NCBI GenBank assembly: GCA_902826615.1
Contig: CADEFN010000002.1
Location: forward strand, 434,001 to 498,000
Length of the DNA: 64,000 nucleotides
Source: an uncultured Gemmatimonadota bacterium
Lineage (GTDB): Bacteria; Gemmatimonadota; Gemmatimonadetes; Gemmatimonadales; Gemmatimonadaceae
Direction: 5' to 3'
Numbering within the stretch: the stretch's first letter is position 1; every line of letters begins with the position of its first letter. Positions 19,161-28,576 of this stretch are shown here, piece by piece. A program made the position numbers and the translations under genes. The notes under the pieces are model-generated. The model had not been told where the DNA came from. It ran no database searches and was given only the letters and a program-made list of their open reading frames with translations.

Positions 19161-20297
19161 ATGCCGCAGACCCGTCGTGCCTTTCTCGGTACCGCTGTTG
19201 CTGGCAGCGCCAGCCTCGTCCCGCTCCTCCAGGCACGCGGCATGGAAGCCGGCGAGTGGGTGGCACTGCCGAAAGGCTTCGACGCCAACGGCGTCATCCG
19301 GCTCAACAGCAACGAGAATCCAAACGGTCCGTCGCGCATGGCGGTCGAAGCCATCACGCGCGCCTTCTCCGACGCCAATCGGTACACACAGACCAACGAC
19401 GCCGTCCTCCGCGCCGCGGTCGCCAAGCGCCACGGGGTAAAGGAAGAAAACGTCCTGCTCGGCGCCGGGTCGGGTGAAACGCTGCGTATCGCCAGCGAGG
19501 CGCTCACCTCGTCGACCGCCCACCTCGTGGCGGCGTCGCCGACCTTTGAGCAACCCGCGGCGCACATGACGCGGCTCGGGCGCGAGACTCGGGCCCCACG
19601 CGTCGACGCCATGTTGCGGCTGGACCTCGGCGCGATGGTCGCTGCGTCGACGGGAGCCGGCCTCGTCTTCCTCTGCAACCCGAACAACCCCACGGGTACC
19701 GCCTATCCGCTGAGCGACGTGATGTCGTTCATCGGCGATGTGCACAAACGATCGCCTGCAGCGTACGTCCTCGTCGACGAAGCCTACTTCGAATACTGCG
19801 ATCTCGCCGGCTACGACACGGCGATCCCCGCGGCACTCGCCGACCCGCGCATCATCGTGGCGCGCACCTTCTCCAAGGTCTTCGGACTCGCCGGGATGCG
19901 TGTGGGGTACGGCATTGCCCACGCCGATACCATCAAGAAGCTCGAGCCCTGGCGTCTGCAGAACAGCGTCAGTGCGCTGTCGTCGGCGGCGGCGGTGGTG
20001 TCGTGCGAACTGGGCGGGCATGTCAAGGAACAGCAAAAGCTCAACAACGAGGCGCGCGCCTTCACCCTCAAGGTGCTCAACGATGCGGGCTACAAGGCGC
20101 TCCCCACGTACACCAACTTCGTGATCGCCGATATTCGTCGCGACCCGAAAGCCTTCCAGGCCGAGTGCCTCAAGGCGGGCGTGGCAATCGGCCGTCCCTT
20201 CCCGCCCCTCGACACGCACGCCCGCATCTCCATCGGCACCATGGATGAGATGAAGCGCGCACTCCCGATCGTCACGGGGCTGCTGCAGAAAGCCTGA
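19161..20297 (+). CDS. Tat-signal PLP-dependent aminotransferase (histidinol-phosphate aminotransferase-like)
   Basis: A 378-residue fold-type I aminotransferase preceded by a twin-arginine signal: Arg5-Arg6 in QTRRAFLGTAVAG with a following hydrophobic stretch. Mature features include IRLNSNENPNGPS, the FLCNPNNPTG loop (about 170-180), the VDEAYFEY strand and Lys239 in RTFSKVFGLAGMRVGYG, which forms the PLP aldimine. All match HisC-type enzymes. Export of a PLP enzyme is unusual because the cofactor must be loaded before Tat transport, which folds well with the Tat route. No his genes are nearby. The reaction is not certain; related periplasmic relatives are poorly characterised. Confidence 0.82.
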   Translation: MPQTRRAFLGTAVAGSASLVPLLQARGMEAGEWVALPKGFDANGVIRLNSNENPNGPSRMAVEAITRAFSDANRYTQTNDAVLRAAVAKRHGVKEENVLLGAGSGETLRIASEALTSSTAHLVAASPTFEQPAAHMTRLGRETRAPRVDAMLRLDLGAMVAASTGAGLVFLCNPNNPTGTAYPLSDVMSFIGDVHKRSPAAYVLVDEAYFEYCDLAGYDTAIPAALADPRIIVARTFSKVFGLAGMRVGYGIAHADTIKKLEPWRLQNSVSALSSAAAVVSCELGGHVKEQQKLNNEARAFTLKVLNDAGYKALPTYTNFVIADIRRDPKAFQAECLKAGVAIGRPFPPLDTHARISIGTMDEMKRALPIVTGLLQKA

Positions 20298-20369
20298 GTT
20301 TGGCCGACCCACGGCGGGGGGTGAGACGTGTGTGGCTCACTGCCCCGCGTCTCCCTCGACCCGCTGGTC

Positions 20370-21917
20370 ATGACATCGCTGCTTTCCTCCACTGATCTCG
20401 CGTCGTCTCCGGACGACGCCGTGCCTTTCGTTCATCACTTCGTGGGTGGCGTGCGCGTGCTGGCCAGCGTGGAGCGCTGGGGCGCGGTGTACAACCCGTC
20501 GACCGGTGCCCAGTCGGGTGCCACGCCTTTTGCCACCCCCGGCGATGTCGACGAGGCGGTGCGCAATGCGCAGGCCGCCTTTGCCGGTTGGAGTTCCACG
20601 CCACCGCTGCGTCGCGCGCGGGTGATGTTCCGCTTCAAGGAACTGATCGAGACACACATCGACGAACTCGCGCGCCTCATCTCGCTCGAACATGGCAAGG
20701 TGCTCGCCGACGCCAAAGGCGAAGTACAGCGCGGACTCGAGGTGGTGGAGTTCTGCTGCGGGATTCCGCACCTGCTCAAGGGCGAGTTCAGCGAAAATGT
20801 CGGCACCAGCATCGACTCGTGGTCCCTGCGTCAACCGTTAGGCGTGTGCGCCGGGATCACCCCGTTCAACTTTCCGGTGATGGTGCCGCTCTGGATGCTG
20901 GCCCCCGCCATTGCCTGCGGTAACACCTTCGTGCTCAAGCCATCGGAGAAGGATCCGTCGAGCACGGTGCGACTCGCCGAGTTGCTGGTGGAAGCTGGCG
21001 CACCACCGGGCGTGCTCAACGTGGTGCATGGCGACAAGGTGGCGGTGGATGCCCTGCTTGTACACCCGCTCGTCCAGGCGGTGAGTTTTGTCGGCTCCAC
21101 CCCAATTGCGCGCTACATCTACGAAACAGGCGCACATCATGGAAAACGGGTGCAGGCCATGGGTGGCGCCAAGAATCACCTCATCATCATGCCCGACGCC
21201 GACCTCGATCAGGCCACAGACGGTCTGATCGGGGCCGCCTACGGCTCGGCGGGCGAACGCTGCATGGCCATTTCGGTGGCGGTGCCGGTGGGCAAGGCCA
21301 CCGCCGACGCCCTGGTGGCCAAGTTGGCCGCGCGTGTGCGCGCCCTGCACATGGGCAGCTCGTTAGGCGAGGGGATCGAAATGGGCCCCCTGGTGACCGC
21401 AGCCCATCGCGACAAGGTTGCCAGCTACGTCGATCTCGGCGTCAACGAAGGAGCAACGCTGGTGGTCGATGGGCGTGCGCAGCAGGTGCCCGGACACGAG
21501 GACGGCTTCTTCCTCGGCGGCTGTCTCTTTGATCAGGTGACCCCCGCCATGCGTATTTACCAGGAAGAGATCTTTGGCCCAGTGCTGAGTGTGGTGCGCG
21601 CTGAGTCGTTTGATGAAGCGCTGCGACTGGCCGACTCGCACCCCTTCGGCAATGGGGTCAGCATCTACACCCGCGATGGCGATGCGGCGCGCGAATTTGT
21701 GAGCCGGGTGCAGGTCGGAATGGTTGGTGTGAATGTGCCGATCCCGGTGCCCCTCGCCTTCTACTCCTTTGGCGGCTGGAAACAGAGCGCCTTTGGCGAC
21801 ATGAACCAGCATGGGATGGAGGGGGTCCGGTTCTTCACCAAACAGAAGACGGTCACCGCACGCTGGCCCACTGGCATACGGAGTGGCAGCGAGTTCACGA
21901 TGCCGGTGATGAAGTAA
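20370..21917 (+). CDS. mmsA: Methylmalonate-semialdehyde dehydrogenase (CoA-acylating)
   Basis: A 515-residue aldehyde dehydrogenase of the MmsA/IolA type, converting methylmalonate semialdehyde or malonate semialdehyde to propionyl-CoA or acetyl-CoA in valine, thymine or inositol breakdown. It has the family-specific GVCAGITPFNFPVMVPLWM, the AMGGAKNHLIIMPDAD segment, and the catalytic Cys298 in GSAGERCMA. The C-terminal GVNVPIPVPLAFYSFGGWK is diagnostic. The ATG at 20370 gives the best start, although a GTG at 20328 is in frame. Neither an mmsB nor an iol cluster is adjacent; the aminotransferase upstream ends 72 bases before it. Confidence 0.92.
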   Translation: MTSLLSSTDLASSPDDAVPFVHHFVGGVRVLASVERWGAVYNPSTGAQSGATPFATPGDVDEAVRNAQAAFAGWSSTPPLRRARVMFRFKELIETHIDELARLISLEHGKVLADAKGEVQRGLEVVEFCCGIPHLLKGEFSENVGTSIDSWSLRQPLGVCAGITPFNFPVMVPLWMLAPAIACGNTFVLKPSEKDPSSTVRLAELLVEAGAPPGVLNVVHGDKVAVDALLVHPLVQAVSFVGSTPIARYIYETGAHHGKRVQAMGGAKNHLIIMPDADLDQATDGLIGAAYGSAGERCMAISVAVPVGKATADALVAKLAARVRALHMGSSLGEGIEMGPLVTAAHRDKVASYVDLGVNEGATLVVDGRAQQVPGHEDGFFLGGCLFDQVTPAMRIYQEEIFGPVLSVVRAESFDEALRLADSHPFGNGVSIYTRDGDAAREFVSRVQVGMVGVNVPIPVPLAFYSFGGWKQSAFGDMNQHGMEGVRFFTKQKTVTARWPTGIRSGSEFTMPVMK

Positions 21918-21927
21918 CGCCGTCCGC

Positions 21928-22701
21928 TCAGATCTGCGCCGTGTGTTCACTCAGCCACGGCGCACCACGTCTGGCCAGCAACCGCAGACCCGCGCTGATC
22001 GAAACGCCAATCACGGCGATCAGCGTCAGCACCGCAAAGAGCAGGTCGACGCGAAGCGTTTGCCACGAGAGCCAGAGCTGCGCACCCAAACCGTCTGAAG
22101 CGCCCAGCATTTCCACGGCAATCGCGGTGAGAAATGCCAGGTTGGTAGCCAGCCGCAGACCGGTGAGCACCATCGGAACACTGCCGGGGAGTATGACCCG
22201 CCGAAGGATCTGCTTGTTGGTCGCGCCATAACTCCTCGCGACGTCAATGTGGACGCCGCTGATCTGCCGCACACCGGTCAGCGTGTTCAGCAACATCGGG
22301 AAAAACGCGCCCGCGGCAATCACCGTCAGCCTCGGCGCTTCGCCTATCCCGAGGAGCACCATCAGCAGTGGGAGCAGGGCAAGTTTCGGGATGGGGTGCA
22401 GCGCCGACACGAAGGGATCCACACTGCGCTGGACTGCGGGAGAAAGCCCCATCGCAAATCCCAGCAGCAATGCGGGCACGGCCCCCAGTAAGAGGCCGCC
22501 GAAGACGCGCCCCATCGTCATTGCCAGGTGCCCGACGAGCCCGCCCGCCAATTCGCGCCCCAGTGTGCCCAGCACCGTCGTTGGTGCCGGCATGAAGGTT
22601 GGCGAAAGCCCGCCACTTCTCGATGCGACCTCCCAGGCCCCGAACAACGCCACGGCCACAAAGGCCGCAGTACGCCGCCCTTCAGAGAGACGATGTGTCA
22701 T
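21928..22701 (-). CDS. ABC transporter permease (SsuC/TauC/NrtB type)
   Basis: A 257-residue inner-membrane permease with about six helices. It contains the BPD-transporter EAA-like loop DVARSYGATNKQILRRVILPGSVPMVLTGLR, which couples to the ATPase, and the N-terminal FMPAPTTVLGTLGRELAGG, typical of nitrate/sulfonate/taurine-class importers. It is the last gene of a five-gene minus-strand operon and starts three bases after the ATPase stop. Transport substrate unknown. Confidence 0.9.
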   Translation of the reverse strand: MTHRLSEGRRTAAFVAVALFGAWEVASRSGGLSPTFMPAPTTVLGTLGRELAGGLVGHLAMTMGRVFGGLLLGAVPALLLGFAMGLSPAVQRSVDPFVSALHPIPKLALLPLLMVLLGIGEAPRLTVIAAGAFFPMLLNTLTGVRQISGVHIDVARSYGATNKQILRRVILPGSVPMVLTGLRLATNLAFLTAIAVEMLGASDGLGAQLWLSWQTLRVDLLFAVLTLIAVIGVSISAGLRLLARRGAPWLSEHTAQI

Positions 22702-22704
22702 TGC

Positions 22705-23538
22705 CTAACCCTTGATGGCGAGGCCACTGCGAACGTCGGGCTCGAGCAACTGCCACATGTGCCAGGTATACTCGCGGATGGCGGCATGATCGCGACGGGA
22801 ATCACGTGGCCTTGGCAGGTCGATGCTCACGTCCTGCCGGATCGTTCCGGGCCGCCCGCTCATCACCAGCACGCGGTCGCTCAGCAGCACGGCTTCATCG
22901 AGATCGTGCGTGACGAACACCACCAGCTTGCGGCTCTCGAGCCAGATGCGCAGCAGCTCTTCCTGCAGCACCCAGCGGGTCTGTGCGTCGAGGGCACCAA
23001 AGGGTTCGTCCATCAACAGGAGTGGCGCACCCGAAAGGAAGGCTCGGCCGATATCCACCCGCTGCCGCATCCCCACCGAAAGCTCTCGAGGAAAGGCGTG
23101 CACAAACTGGCCGAGGCCTAGCCGGTTTGCGTAGTCGAGCGCGCGTGCCTGCCGTTCGTCTCGTGGCATTCCCTGCATCTCGAGCCCAAAGGCGAGATTC
23201 TCCACGACAGTCATCCACGGGAAGGTGCCGTGTTCCTGGAACACCAGCCCCGTACCCGGCCGGGAGGCTCCCCCAAATGACACACTGCCGGCCGTGGGTT
23301 GCTGGAGCCCCGCAATGATGCGCAGCAGGGTACTCTTGCCACAGCCGCTCGGCCCTACAATCGACACGAACTCGCGATCTCGTATGCTGAAACCAATGTC
23401 GCGCAACGCCTGCACATCGCCTTGTCGGCCGGGATACACGGCCGACAGGTGTGAACAGGTCAGCGCGGGGGTTTCGGTGGCGGACGCCTCCGGCGATGTC
23501 CTTCCAGCCGACGCGGTCCGCAGCGTGCCACTCACCAT
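22705..23538 (-). CDS. ABC transporter ATP-binding protein (SsuB/TauB/NrtD type)
   Basis: A 277-residue ATPase: Walker A GPSGCGKST, Q-loop VFQEHGTFPWMTV, signature LSVGMRQRVDIGRA (usually LSGGM; here Val replaces Gly), Walker B LLLMDEP with GALD, and H-loop FVTHDLDEA. The closest class is the nitrate/sulfonate/taurine group. Its start overlaps the TonB-receptor stop by seven bases and its stop is three bases before the permease start. It drives the permease at 21928-22701. Confidence 0.9.
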   Translation of the reverse strand: MVSGTLRTASAGRTSPEASATETPALTCSHLSAVYPGRQGDVQALRDIGFSIRDREFVSIVGPSGCGKSTLLRIIAGLQQPTAGSVSFGGASRPGTGLVFQEHGTFPWMTVVENLAFGLEMQGMPRDERQARALDYANRLGLGQFVHAFPRELSVGMRQRVDIGRAFLSGAPLLLMDEPFGALDAQTRWVLQEELLRIWLESRKLVVFVTHDLDEAVLLSDRVLVMSGRPGTIRQDVSIDLPRPRDSRRDHAAIREYTWHMWQLLEPDVRSGLAIKG

Positions 23539-25640
23539 GACGCCCGGATACCACCTTCGATGAGACGCGGATTGCCGGTGCGCATAAGGCCAGCAGCCGT
23601 GAGAGTCACGAGGTATGTGCGATTGAGCAGATTCTCGGCACTCACATACACCTGTGCCATCCGCGGCAGCCGGTAGTTCACCCGAGCGTCAAGCACCGCA
23701 AAGGGCGCAAGCGGAAGGGAGTTGAGGTCGTCGTCGTAGCGACGGCCAATGTACCGCACCATGACATTCCCGCCGAGTGGACGCACACTCGCGTACGTTA
23801 CACTCGCTGTGCCGCTGTTGAGTGGCGCGGAACGCACACGACGCCCGACCATCGCCGGATCGCGCGTCGACTCACTGACGCGCGTAGGGTTCCAGACGTG
23901 AGAGGCGGCAACTGTCCACGACTCCGACGCCCGCATCTCCACTTCGGACTCAATGCCGTGAACCACGACTTCGTCAAAGTAGTCGCGCTGCCGGCAGGTC
24001 CCGTTGGCCGAGACAAAACCGCACGGAGCGATGGTACGTCCCGCGGTAGTCGTCCGGCCGATGGTGCGGTCCACGATGGAGTTGTCAACTTGATTCCAGA
24101 ATGTGGTCAGACGTGTCATGACTCGAGAGCCTAACCGCAGATCAGCGCCGACTTCGGCACCGTTGAGCGTTTCCGGTCCCAGCGTCGCATTGGATTCGAT
24201 GATCGTGTTCCCGGCTTCACGCGCCGGTTTGAACAACTCATTCATCGTTGGGGCACGGTAGGAACTGTACACCGACCCACGGAGCCCCAGCGCACTCGTC
24301 GCCTGGAGCCGCAGGCCCACGTTGTAGCTGGTGTGCCCACCCGACGTCGCGGCATACGTCGAGTCGACGATGGTGGCGCCAGTCTGGATGTTACGCTCGC
24401 GTCGCATCGCGTCGGGGAAGCGGAACCGGTCACTCCGCACGCTGCCCAGAAGTTGCAGTCGATCGTTGACGCTGAACGCATCCTGGAGATAGATGCCGTG
24501 AGCACGCTGTTCACCGGACACATGACGCCGCCGTGTGAACTGATTCACCTGGAAGGCCTGATCCTCGTTCACCTCGCCGTCGATCCAGGTAGCATCCACG
24601 CCGGCAGCAATTTGATGCCGACCAAACGCACGCGCCCATTGCACCTGGACCCCCTGAGCGTTTGCCGGGACGTCGAACTGGTTGAGTGAGGGCACCTCAC
24701 TCCTGCGGTCCGCCGCCTCAGTGGTGTTGAACATGTCGAACACAGAGGCGTTGGCGTACGCGTTTGCGGTCAACACACTCCCACCCGCCGTGAGATACCG
24801 GAGTCCCGCCCGTGCGTCCTTCACAGCGGTACTGTTCTTTCGCTGGCGCGTTCCGCCATTGCGATAGTCGTCGAGGTAACTCCCCGACGCATTCAGCTGC
24901 AGCATCGGGGTCACATCCCACACACCGCGGACAAATCCCACCACACTCCGCGAGTCTACCGGTGCGTCGATGGGCCCGCGAATGGACGCCGGCACGTTGA
25001 TGAACCCGCCGGTCTCGGCGTAGTCGGCAGACACGGAGAGTCCGAGCGTACCGACACGGGTGCTCCCCGTGAAGTTCGTGCGGACCGTGTTCATGCTCCC
25101 GCCGGCCACACTCAGGGTTGCATGAGAACGTTTGGGTTGTTCGGTCACGATGTTGATCACCCCACCAAGCGCCCGGTCGCCCCACACTCCCGCCCCACCC
25201 CCACGGATCAGCTCTACTTGTCTGACCAGCTCGACAGGCACGCGCGACCAGAACACCCAGCCGGCGAAGGGCTCGTTGATCGGGACCCCATCCATGAGCA
25301 CCAGCATGCGACTCGCGGATGTGCCACCGCCCAAACCACGAATGGCCGGCGCCGACCGCGACGGATGCATGGTGAGTGCGCTCTGATAGTCGCGTGTAGA
25401 AAAACCGGGGATCACGCGCAGCAGGTCAGGCACCGACTTCGATGCCGTGGTCGACAGCGCTACCGGTCCGAGTACCGCGATGTTCACCGGGAGCTGCCCC
25501 ACTGCCTGCGAGGTGCGCGTCGCCGTGGTGACCTGCACTTGCAGCATCGTGGTCGTCCGCACCGTGCTGTCCGTTGACTGCGCCTGGGCCGCTGTGCCGA
25601 ATGCGGTCATCACCAGACCCAGTTTGAGAAGAATTTGCAT
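23532..25640 (-). CDS. TonB-dependent outer-membrane receptor
   Basis: A 702-residue receptor. Signal peptide residues 1-20 (MQILLKLGLVMTAFGTAAQA); plug domain about 45-160 with PDLLRVIPGFSTRD, the VLMDGVPINEPFAG loop and VELIRGGGAGVWGDRALGGVINIVTE; then a 22-strand-type barrel ending GGIRASW with the C-terminal aromatic. It is embedded in an operon between an NMT1-type binding lipoprotein and the ABC ATPase, so one transcript would encode the whole route from outer membrane to cytoplasm. Ligand not known; no cobalamin riboswitch was found upstream. Confidence 0.9.
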   Translation of the reverse strand: MQILLKLGLVMTAFGTAAQAQSTDSTVRTTTMLQVQVTTATRTSQAVGQLPVNIAVLGPVALSTTASKSVPDLLRVIPGFSTRDYQSALTMHPSRSAPAIRGLGGGTSASRMLVLMDGVPINEPFAGWVFWSRVPVELVRQVELIRGGGAGVWGDRALGGVINIVTEQPKRSHATLSVAGGSMNTVRTNFTGSTRVGTLGLSVSADYAETGGFINVPASIRGPIDAPVDSRSVVGFVRGVWDVTPMLQLNASGSYLDDYRNGGTRQRKNSTAVKDARAGLRYLTAGGSVLTANAYANASVFDMFNTTEAADRRSEVPSLNQFDVPANAQGVQVQWARAFGRHQIAAGVDATWIDGEVNEDQAFQVNQFTRRRHVSGEQRAHGIYLQDAFSVNDRLQLLGSVRSDRFRFPDAMRRERNIQTGATIVDSTYAATSGGHTSYNVGLRLQATSALGLRGSVYSSYRAPTMNELFKPAREAGNTIIESNATLGPETLNGAEVGADLRLGSRVMTRLTTFWNQVDNSIVDRTIGRTTTAGRTIAPCGFVSANGTCRQRDYFDEVVVHGIESEVEMRASESWTVAASHVWNPTRVSESTRDPAMVGRRVRSAPLNSGTASVTYASVRPLGGNVMVRYIGRRYDDDLNSLPLAPFAVLDARVNYRLPRMAQVYVSAENLLNRTYLVTLTAAGLMRTGNPRLIEGGIRASW

Positions 25641-25643
25641 CCC

Positions 25644-26636
25644 CTACCTCCCTTTCAGACGTTGCGCGGCCGTGTCGGCAGACACGACAAACGACGAGTC
25701 CCAGATCTGTGCGGCACTTGCCGGGCTGGTCACCAAGCCCCTGGCAACCATCCATGACTGCTGCTCAAGCACGGAGGCGAGATTGATCCGGAGTGATGGC
25801 TGGACCGGTATCCAGCACGCCGCGCGAATCACGTCAGGATCGTCGCGTGTGGCCGCGGCGACAATCGCCACATTGTGCGGCGTGGCCCCCTGGTTGTGCA
25901 CCGCCACCGCTTCGCGATACGCCGTCATGAACCGCTCGCCGAGCGCACGGTCGTCCCTGAGCAGCCGCCGCCCGAACAGCACCACCGACATCTGATGATT
26001 AGGCAGAACGTCCTGCGCCCGGACCCACACTGTTCCGGCACCCGTGCGCACATTGCGCGTGACCCACGGCTCGCCGGAAAACGACACATCGATCGAACCC
26101 TTGCTGAGCGCGTCCATTTCGGGCGCGTGTGGAATGTCGACCCGCTCGACGGTGGCGACGTCCACGCCGACCGAAGCCAGCATTGCTTCGGCCACATAGA
26201 CCATCGAAGGCCCGCGCTCGAGTGACGCACGCACACGTCCTCCGGCGCGCTTGGGCGTGCCAGCGGTGGAGCGCAACAAAGCGAGGGTAGTACAATCACC
26301 GGGCGGGAGGTACCCGCGATCGGCTACGATTCGCAAATCGTCACCGCGCGCCATGGCGTTGTACATCCCCGGCTGCAGGGACGCCGGCAAGACGTCCACG
26401 GTGCCATTCAGGAGCAACGGGAGGCTCTCGGTGGAGTTCTGTACCGGCACCCACTCCACATCAATTCCGTGGCGCTGGAAAATGGAGTCGGCTTTCCCGA
26501 TGTGGAACATGCTGAAGTTCATGTACGACTGCGTCACGATACGCAGCGTCGCGCGCTCACCGGGGCGTTGCGTCGCTTCACGCGTGCCGCAGGCCATGAC
26601 GGCCAGCAGCAATGTCAGCAGTCCGGCGCGACTCAT
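25644..26636 (-). CDS. NMT1/SsuA-like ABC substrate-binding lipoprotein
   Basis: A 330-residue periplasmic binding protein. Lipoprotein signal MSRAGLLTLLLAVMACG (lipobox around Cys16); then LRIVTQSYMNFSMFHIGKADSIFQRHGIDVEWVPV, a typical opening of nitrate/sulfonate/thiamine-precursor binding proteins, and the hinge region SGEPWVTRN. It probably captures the ligand delivered by the TonB receptor and hands it to the permease. Its ATG overlaps the upstream ligase stop by four bases (ATGA). Ligand unknown. Confidence 0.85.
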   Translation of the reverse strand: MSRAGLLTLLLAVMACGTREATQRPGERATLRIVTQSYMNFSMFHIGKADSIFQRHGIDVEWVPVQNSTESLPLLLNGTVDVLPASLQPGMYNAMARGDDLRIVADRGYLPPGDCTTLALLRSTAGTPKRAGGRVRASLERGPSMVYVAEAMLASVGVDVATVERVDIPHAPEMDALSKGSIDVSFSGEPWVTRNVRTGAGTVWVRAQDVLPNHQMSVVLFGRRLLRDDRALGERFMTAYREAVAVHNQGATPHNVAIVAAATRDDPDVIRAACWIPVQPSLRINLASVLEQQSWMVARGLVTSPASAAQIWDSSFVVSADTAAQRLKGR

Positions 26637-28243
26637 GACGACGCACCCGCTGACGCAGCAGGGACCCTGACTTTCCGCAGCGAGTGGAACTTGCCGCGCT
26701 GGGTCCAGATCGGCGCCTGGCGGCGTACCCGCAGGGTATCGGCCTGCTGCCAGATGGCGCGCGACATCTCGGCCGCTCCTCCTCGCTTTTGTAGTGCCTC
26801 GAGTACCGCCGTCACCACCAATGACTCGTCAGGCAGGGAAATCGCGGGAGCGACAAGAATAGTCAGACGCGTGAAGCCCTTGTCGTCCTCCTCTTCGACC
26901 ATCTGATAGTCGAGCGGCGAACCGCCAAACCGGGATGGCAGCACCTGTTCGAGCACATGCTCCATGTCGGACCCAACCAGTGTGACACCTTCACCGGTGA
27001 GTTTGCGGTAACTGCGGATGTCCGAGAGATGCGTGGTGAAGCCCAGCTCTTCGAAGAAACAGCCGCAACGCTTCGTGGAGACCGTGCCGTAGTCGTCCAG
27101 CTCGACGTTCAGCAGGATCTTGGGCGCGGCCGGAAGGAGTGTCGTGAAGTGAAAGGAGTCGACCGAGACATCGAACCCCGGCACCTCACGCGGCGCCTGG
27201 ATCAGTGCCAGGTGGTCGCTGAAGAAGTGCTGGTCGTTGGGATCGTTGCCATTGGGGCAACTCATCCCGATCGCGCCCGCCTCGACAAAGAAGTAGTTGG
27301 AATGGAACGTCGCCCCCGACGCGCGGATCTGCGCCACCTTGCCCGGAGTCGGGGGCTCACCACCCGCGACTACAATCGCGCCGGTGAGATCGATGCCCTC
27401 CTCCACGGCCGCGATACAAACGCGCAACATCTTGGACACATGCCCGCGGATGACGCAGCGGCCATGTTGTCTGAGTGTGTCACGCGCCCAGCGCGCAATC
27501 ACACCGGCATCCTCCAGCTTGAGGAACTCGGGGTAGGGCACCGATGCACCCGCCGCCCGCGCCACAGCGACCGAGGCCCACGTGGCCCACTTGAATCGCG
27601 ACGATGCCCCATCGTTGTTGCCAACAACAGGGGAAAACCAGCGCGCAACCGGGCTTCCGGTGGCCGCCCGCTGCAGAACGGTGCCCAGTCCATTGCCGGG
27701 AGGGATCTCGAACCATGTTGCTTGCGGGAGCCCGAAGGTGCCGTGCCCGATGTCGCCGAGGAGATTCATGGCGAGCCGGTCCTGCAGATGATCAAGATCA
27801 AGCAACACGGGACGCGACGTGCCGGTGCTTCCGCCCGTCCCCTGCTGCGTGAAGCGGCGCAGCCCGGGGTTGTCGAAATCCGCTGCTTCGGCGGGGATCA
27901 CCTGACTCCCGCGCACCAAGGGCTTCAGCCCCTTGAACTCCTCAAAGGTCGCACAAACGCCCGCAGCCCTGAGGGTGCGCAACGTGCCTTCGACGCCCTC
28001 AGTTCTCACCAGCTGCTCCACCTCGCGGAATTCCAGACCCGCCAGACGAAGCATTGCCCGATACGGACTCCGGGAGTTGCCGTAGATGGTGCGCTCGACG
28101 CTTGCCAGGAAATTCGCGTCACGACAGCGAAGGCGGTTCTGAACCGCGGCTCGGGCGGCGTCGGCCGTGTAGCGCTGCCGCACGAATCGCGGGAGCCCAT
28201 GCAGAAAGCCGGCGAAACCCTTTACCTCCCTGACAAGGCCCAT
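26633..28243 (-). CDS. Adenylate-forming ligase related to phenylacetate-CoA ligase (PaaK-like)
   Basis: A 536-residue member of the ANL superfamily. The phosphate-binding loop reads QGTGGSTGTSRPV, the adenine-site region is IVVAGGEPPTPGKV followed by a YFF.EAGAI segment in place of the usual Y-GxxE motif, and a C-terminal subdomain ends with the basic GKFHSLRKVR. PaaK and the F390-synthetase-like relatives activate carboxylates as AMP esters. The ATG at 28243 has GGGAGGGG upstream; the open frame extends to 28417 but without a better site. It is first in the operon with the binding protein, TonB receptor and ABC transporter, which implies it acts on the imported compound. No phenylacetate pathway genes are near. 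Confidence 0.75.
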   Translation of the reverse strand: MGLVREVKGFAGFLHGLPRFVRQRYTADAARAAVQNRLRCRDANFLASVERTIYGNSRSPYRAMLRLAGLEFREVEQLVRTEGVEGTLRTLRAAGVCATFEEFKGLKPLVRGSQVIPAEAADFDNPGLRRFTQQGTGGSTGTSRPVLLDLDHLQDRLAMNLLGDIGHGTFGLPQATWFEIPPGNGLGTVLQRAATGSPVARWFSPVVGNNDGASSRFKWATWASVAVARAAGASVPYPEFLKLEDAGVIARWARDTLRQHGRCVIRGHVSKMLRVCIAAVEEGIDLTGAIVVAGGEPPTPGKVAQIRASGATFHSNYFFVEAGAIGMSCPNGNDPNDQHFFSDHLALIQAPREVPGFDVSVDSFHFTTLLPAAPKILLNVELDDYGTVSTKRCGCFFEELGFTTHLSDIRSYRKLTGEGVTLVGSDMEHVLEQVLPSRFGGSPLDYQMVEEEDDKGFTRLTILVAPAISLPDESLVVTAVLEALQKRGGAAEMSRAIWQQADTLRVRRQAPIWTQRGKFHSLRKVRVPAASAGASS

Positions 28244-28576
28244 GCCCCTCCCGTGCGCTGATTGTCCCGTCGCAACCCTACCGCTGAGCCCCAGAGCAAT
28301 GGTTGCGCCCGCTCGGGGGACCAGCAGCGGGCGTGTGTGCCAGCCGATCTCGTAACCTGTTGCTGCAGTTTGTTTTACACGAGTCCCAAGAATCGGACTG
28401 TCATGCGCCAAAGCCATCGAGGCGGGCAGGCATCTCTTGCTGGCCGCGTGGTTGAGACCACCGTTCGACGAAAGTGGCGAGCTGCCGCAACACCTGCGGT
28501 GATGAGTAGGGCTACGGCTGCCGGTGGCTTAGCCCGTATCGGCCAGGCTCACTGCGTGTGGCTGCCAGCCCAAGCC
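28244..28576. other. Intergenic region upstream of the ligase operon
   Basis: 333 bases between the ligase start and the stop of the lipoprotein gene upstream. I see no convincing gene: open frames here are extensions of neighbours. No clear sigma70 boxes, terminator or riboswitch stands out; the region presumably holds the promoter of the five-gene operon. Confidence 0.5.

Noticed and set aside
18549-20312. 587-codon minus-strand frame over the aminotransferase and DUF1015 genes
   Set aside because: It covers two well-supported genes and has no domain; a shadow frame.
28380-28460. Possible cobalamin-type box (GCCAGCAAGAGATGCCTGCC on the minus strand) upstream of the ligase/TonB operon
   Set aside because: Spacing and flanking sequences do not match the riboswitch consensus, and the required GCCACTG and central stem are absent.
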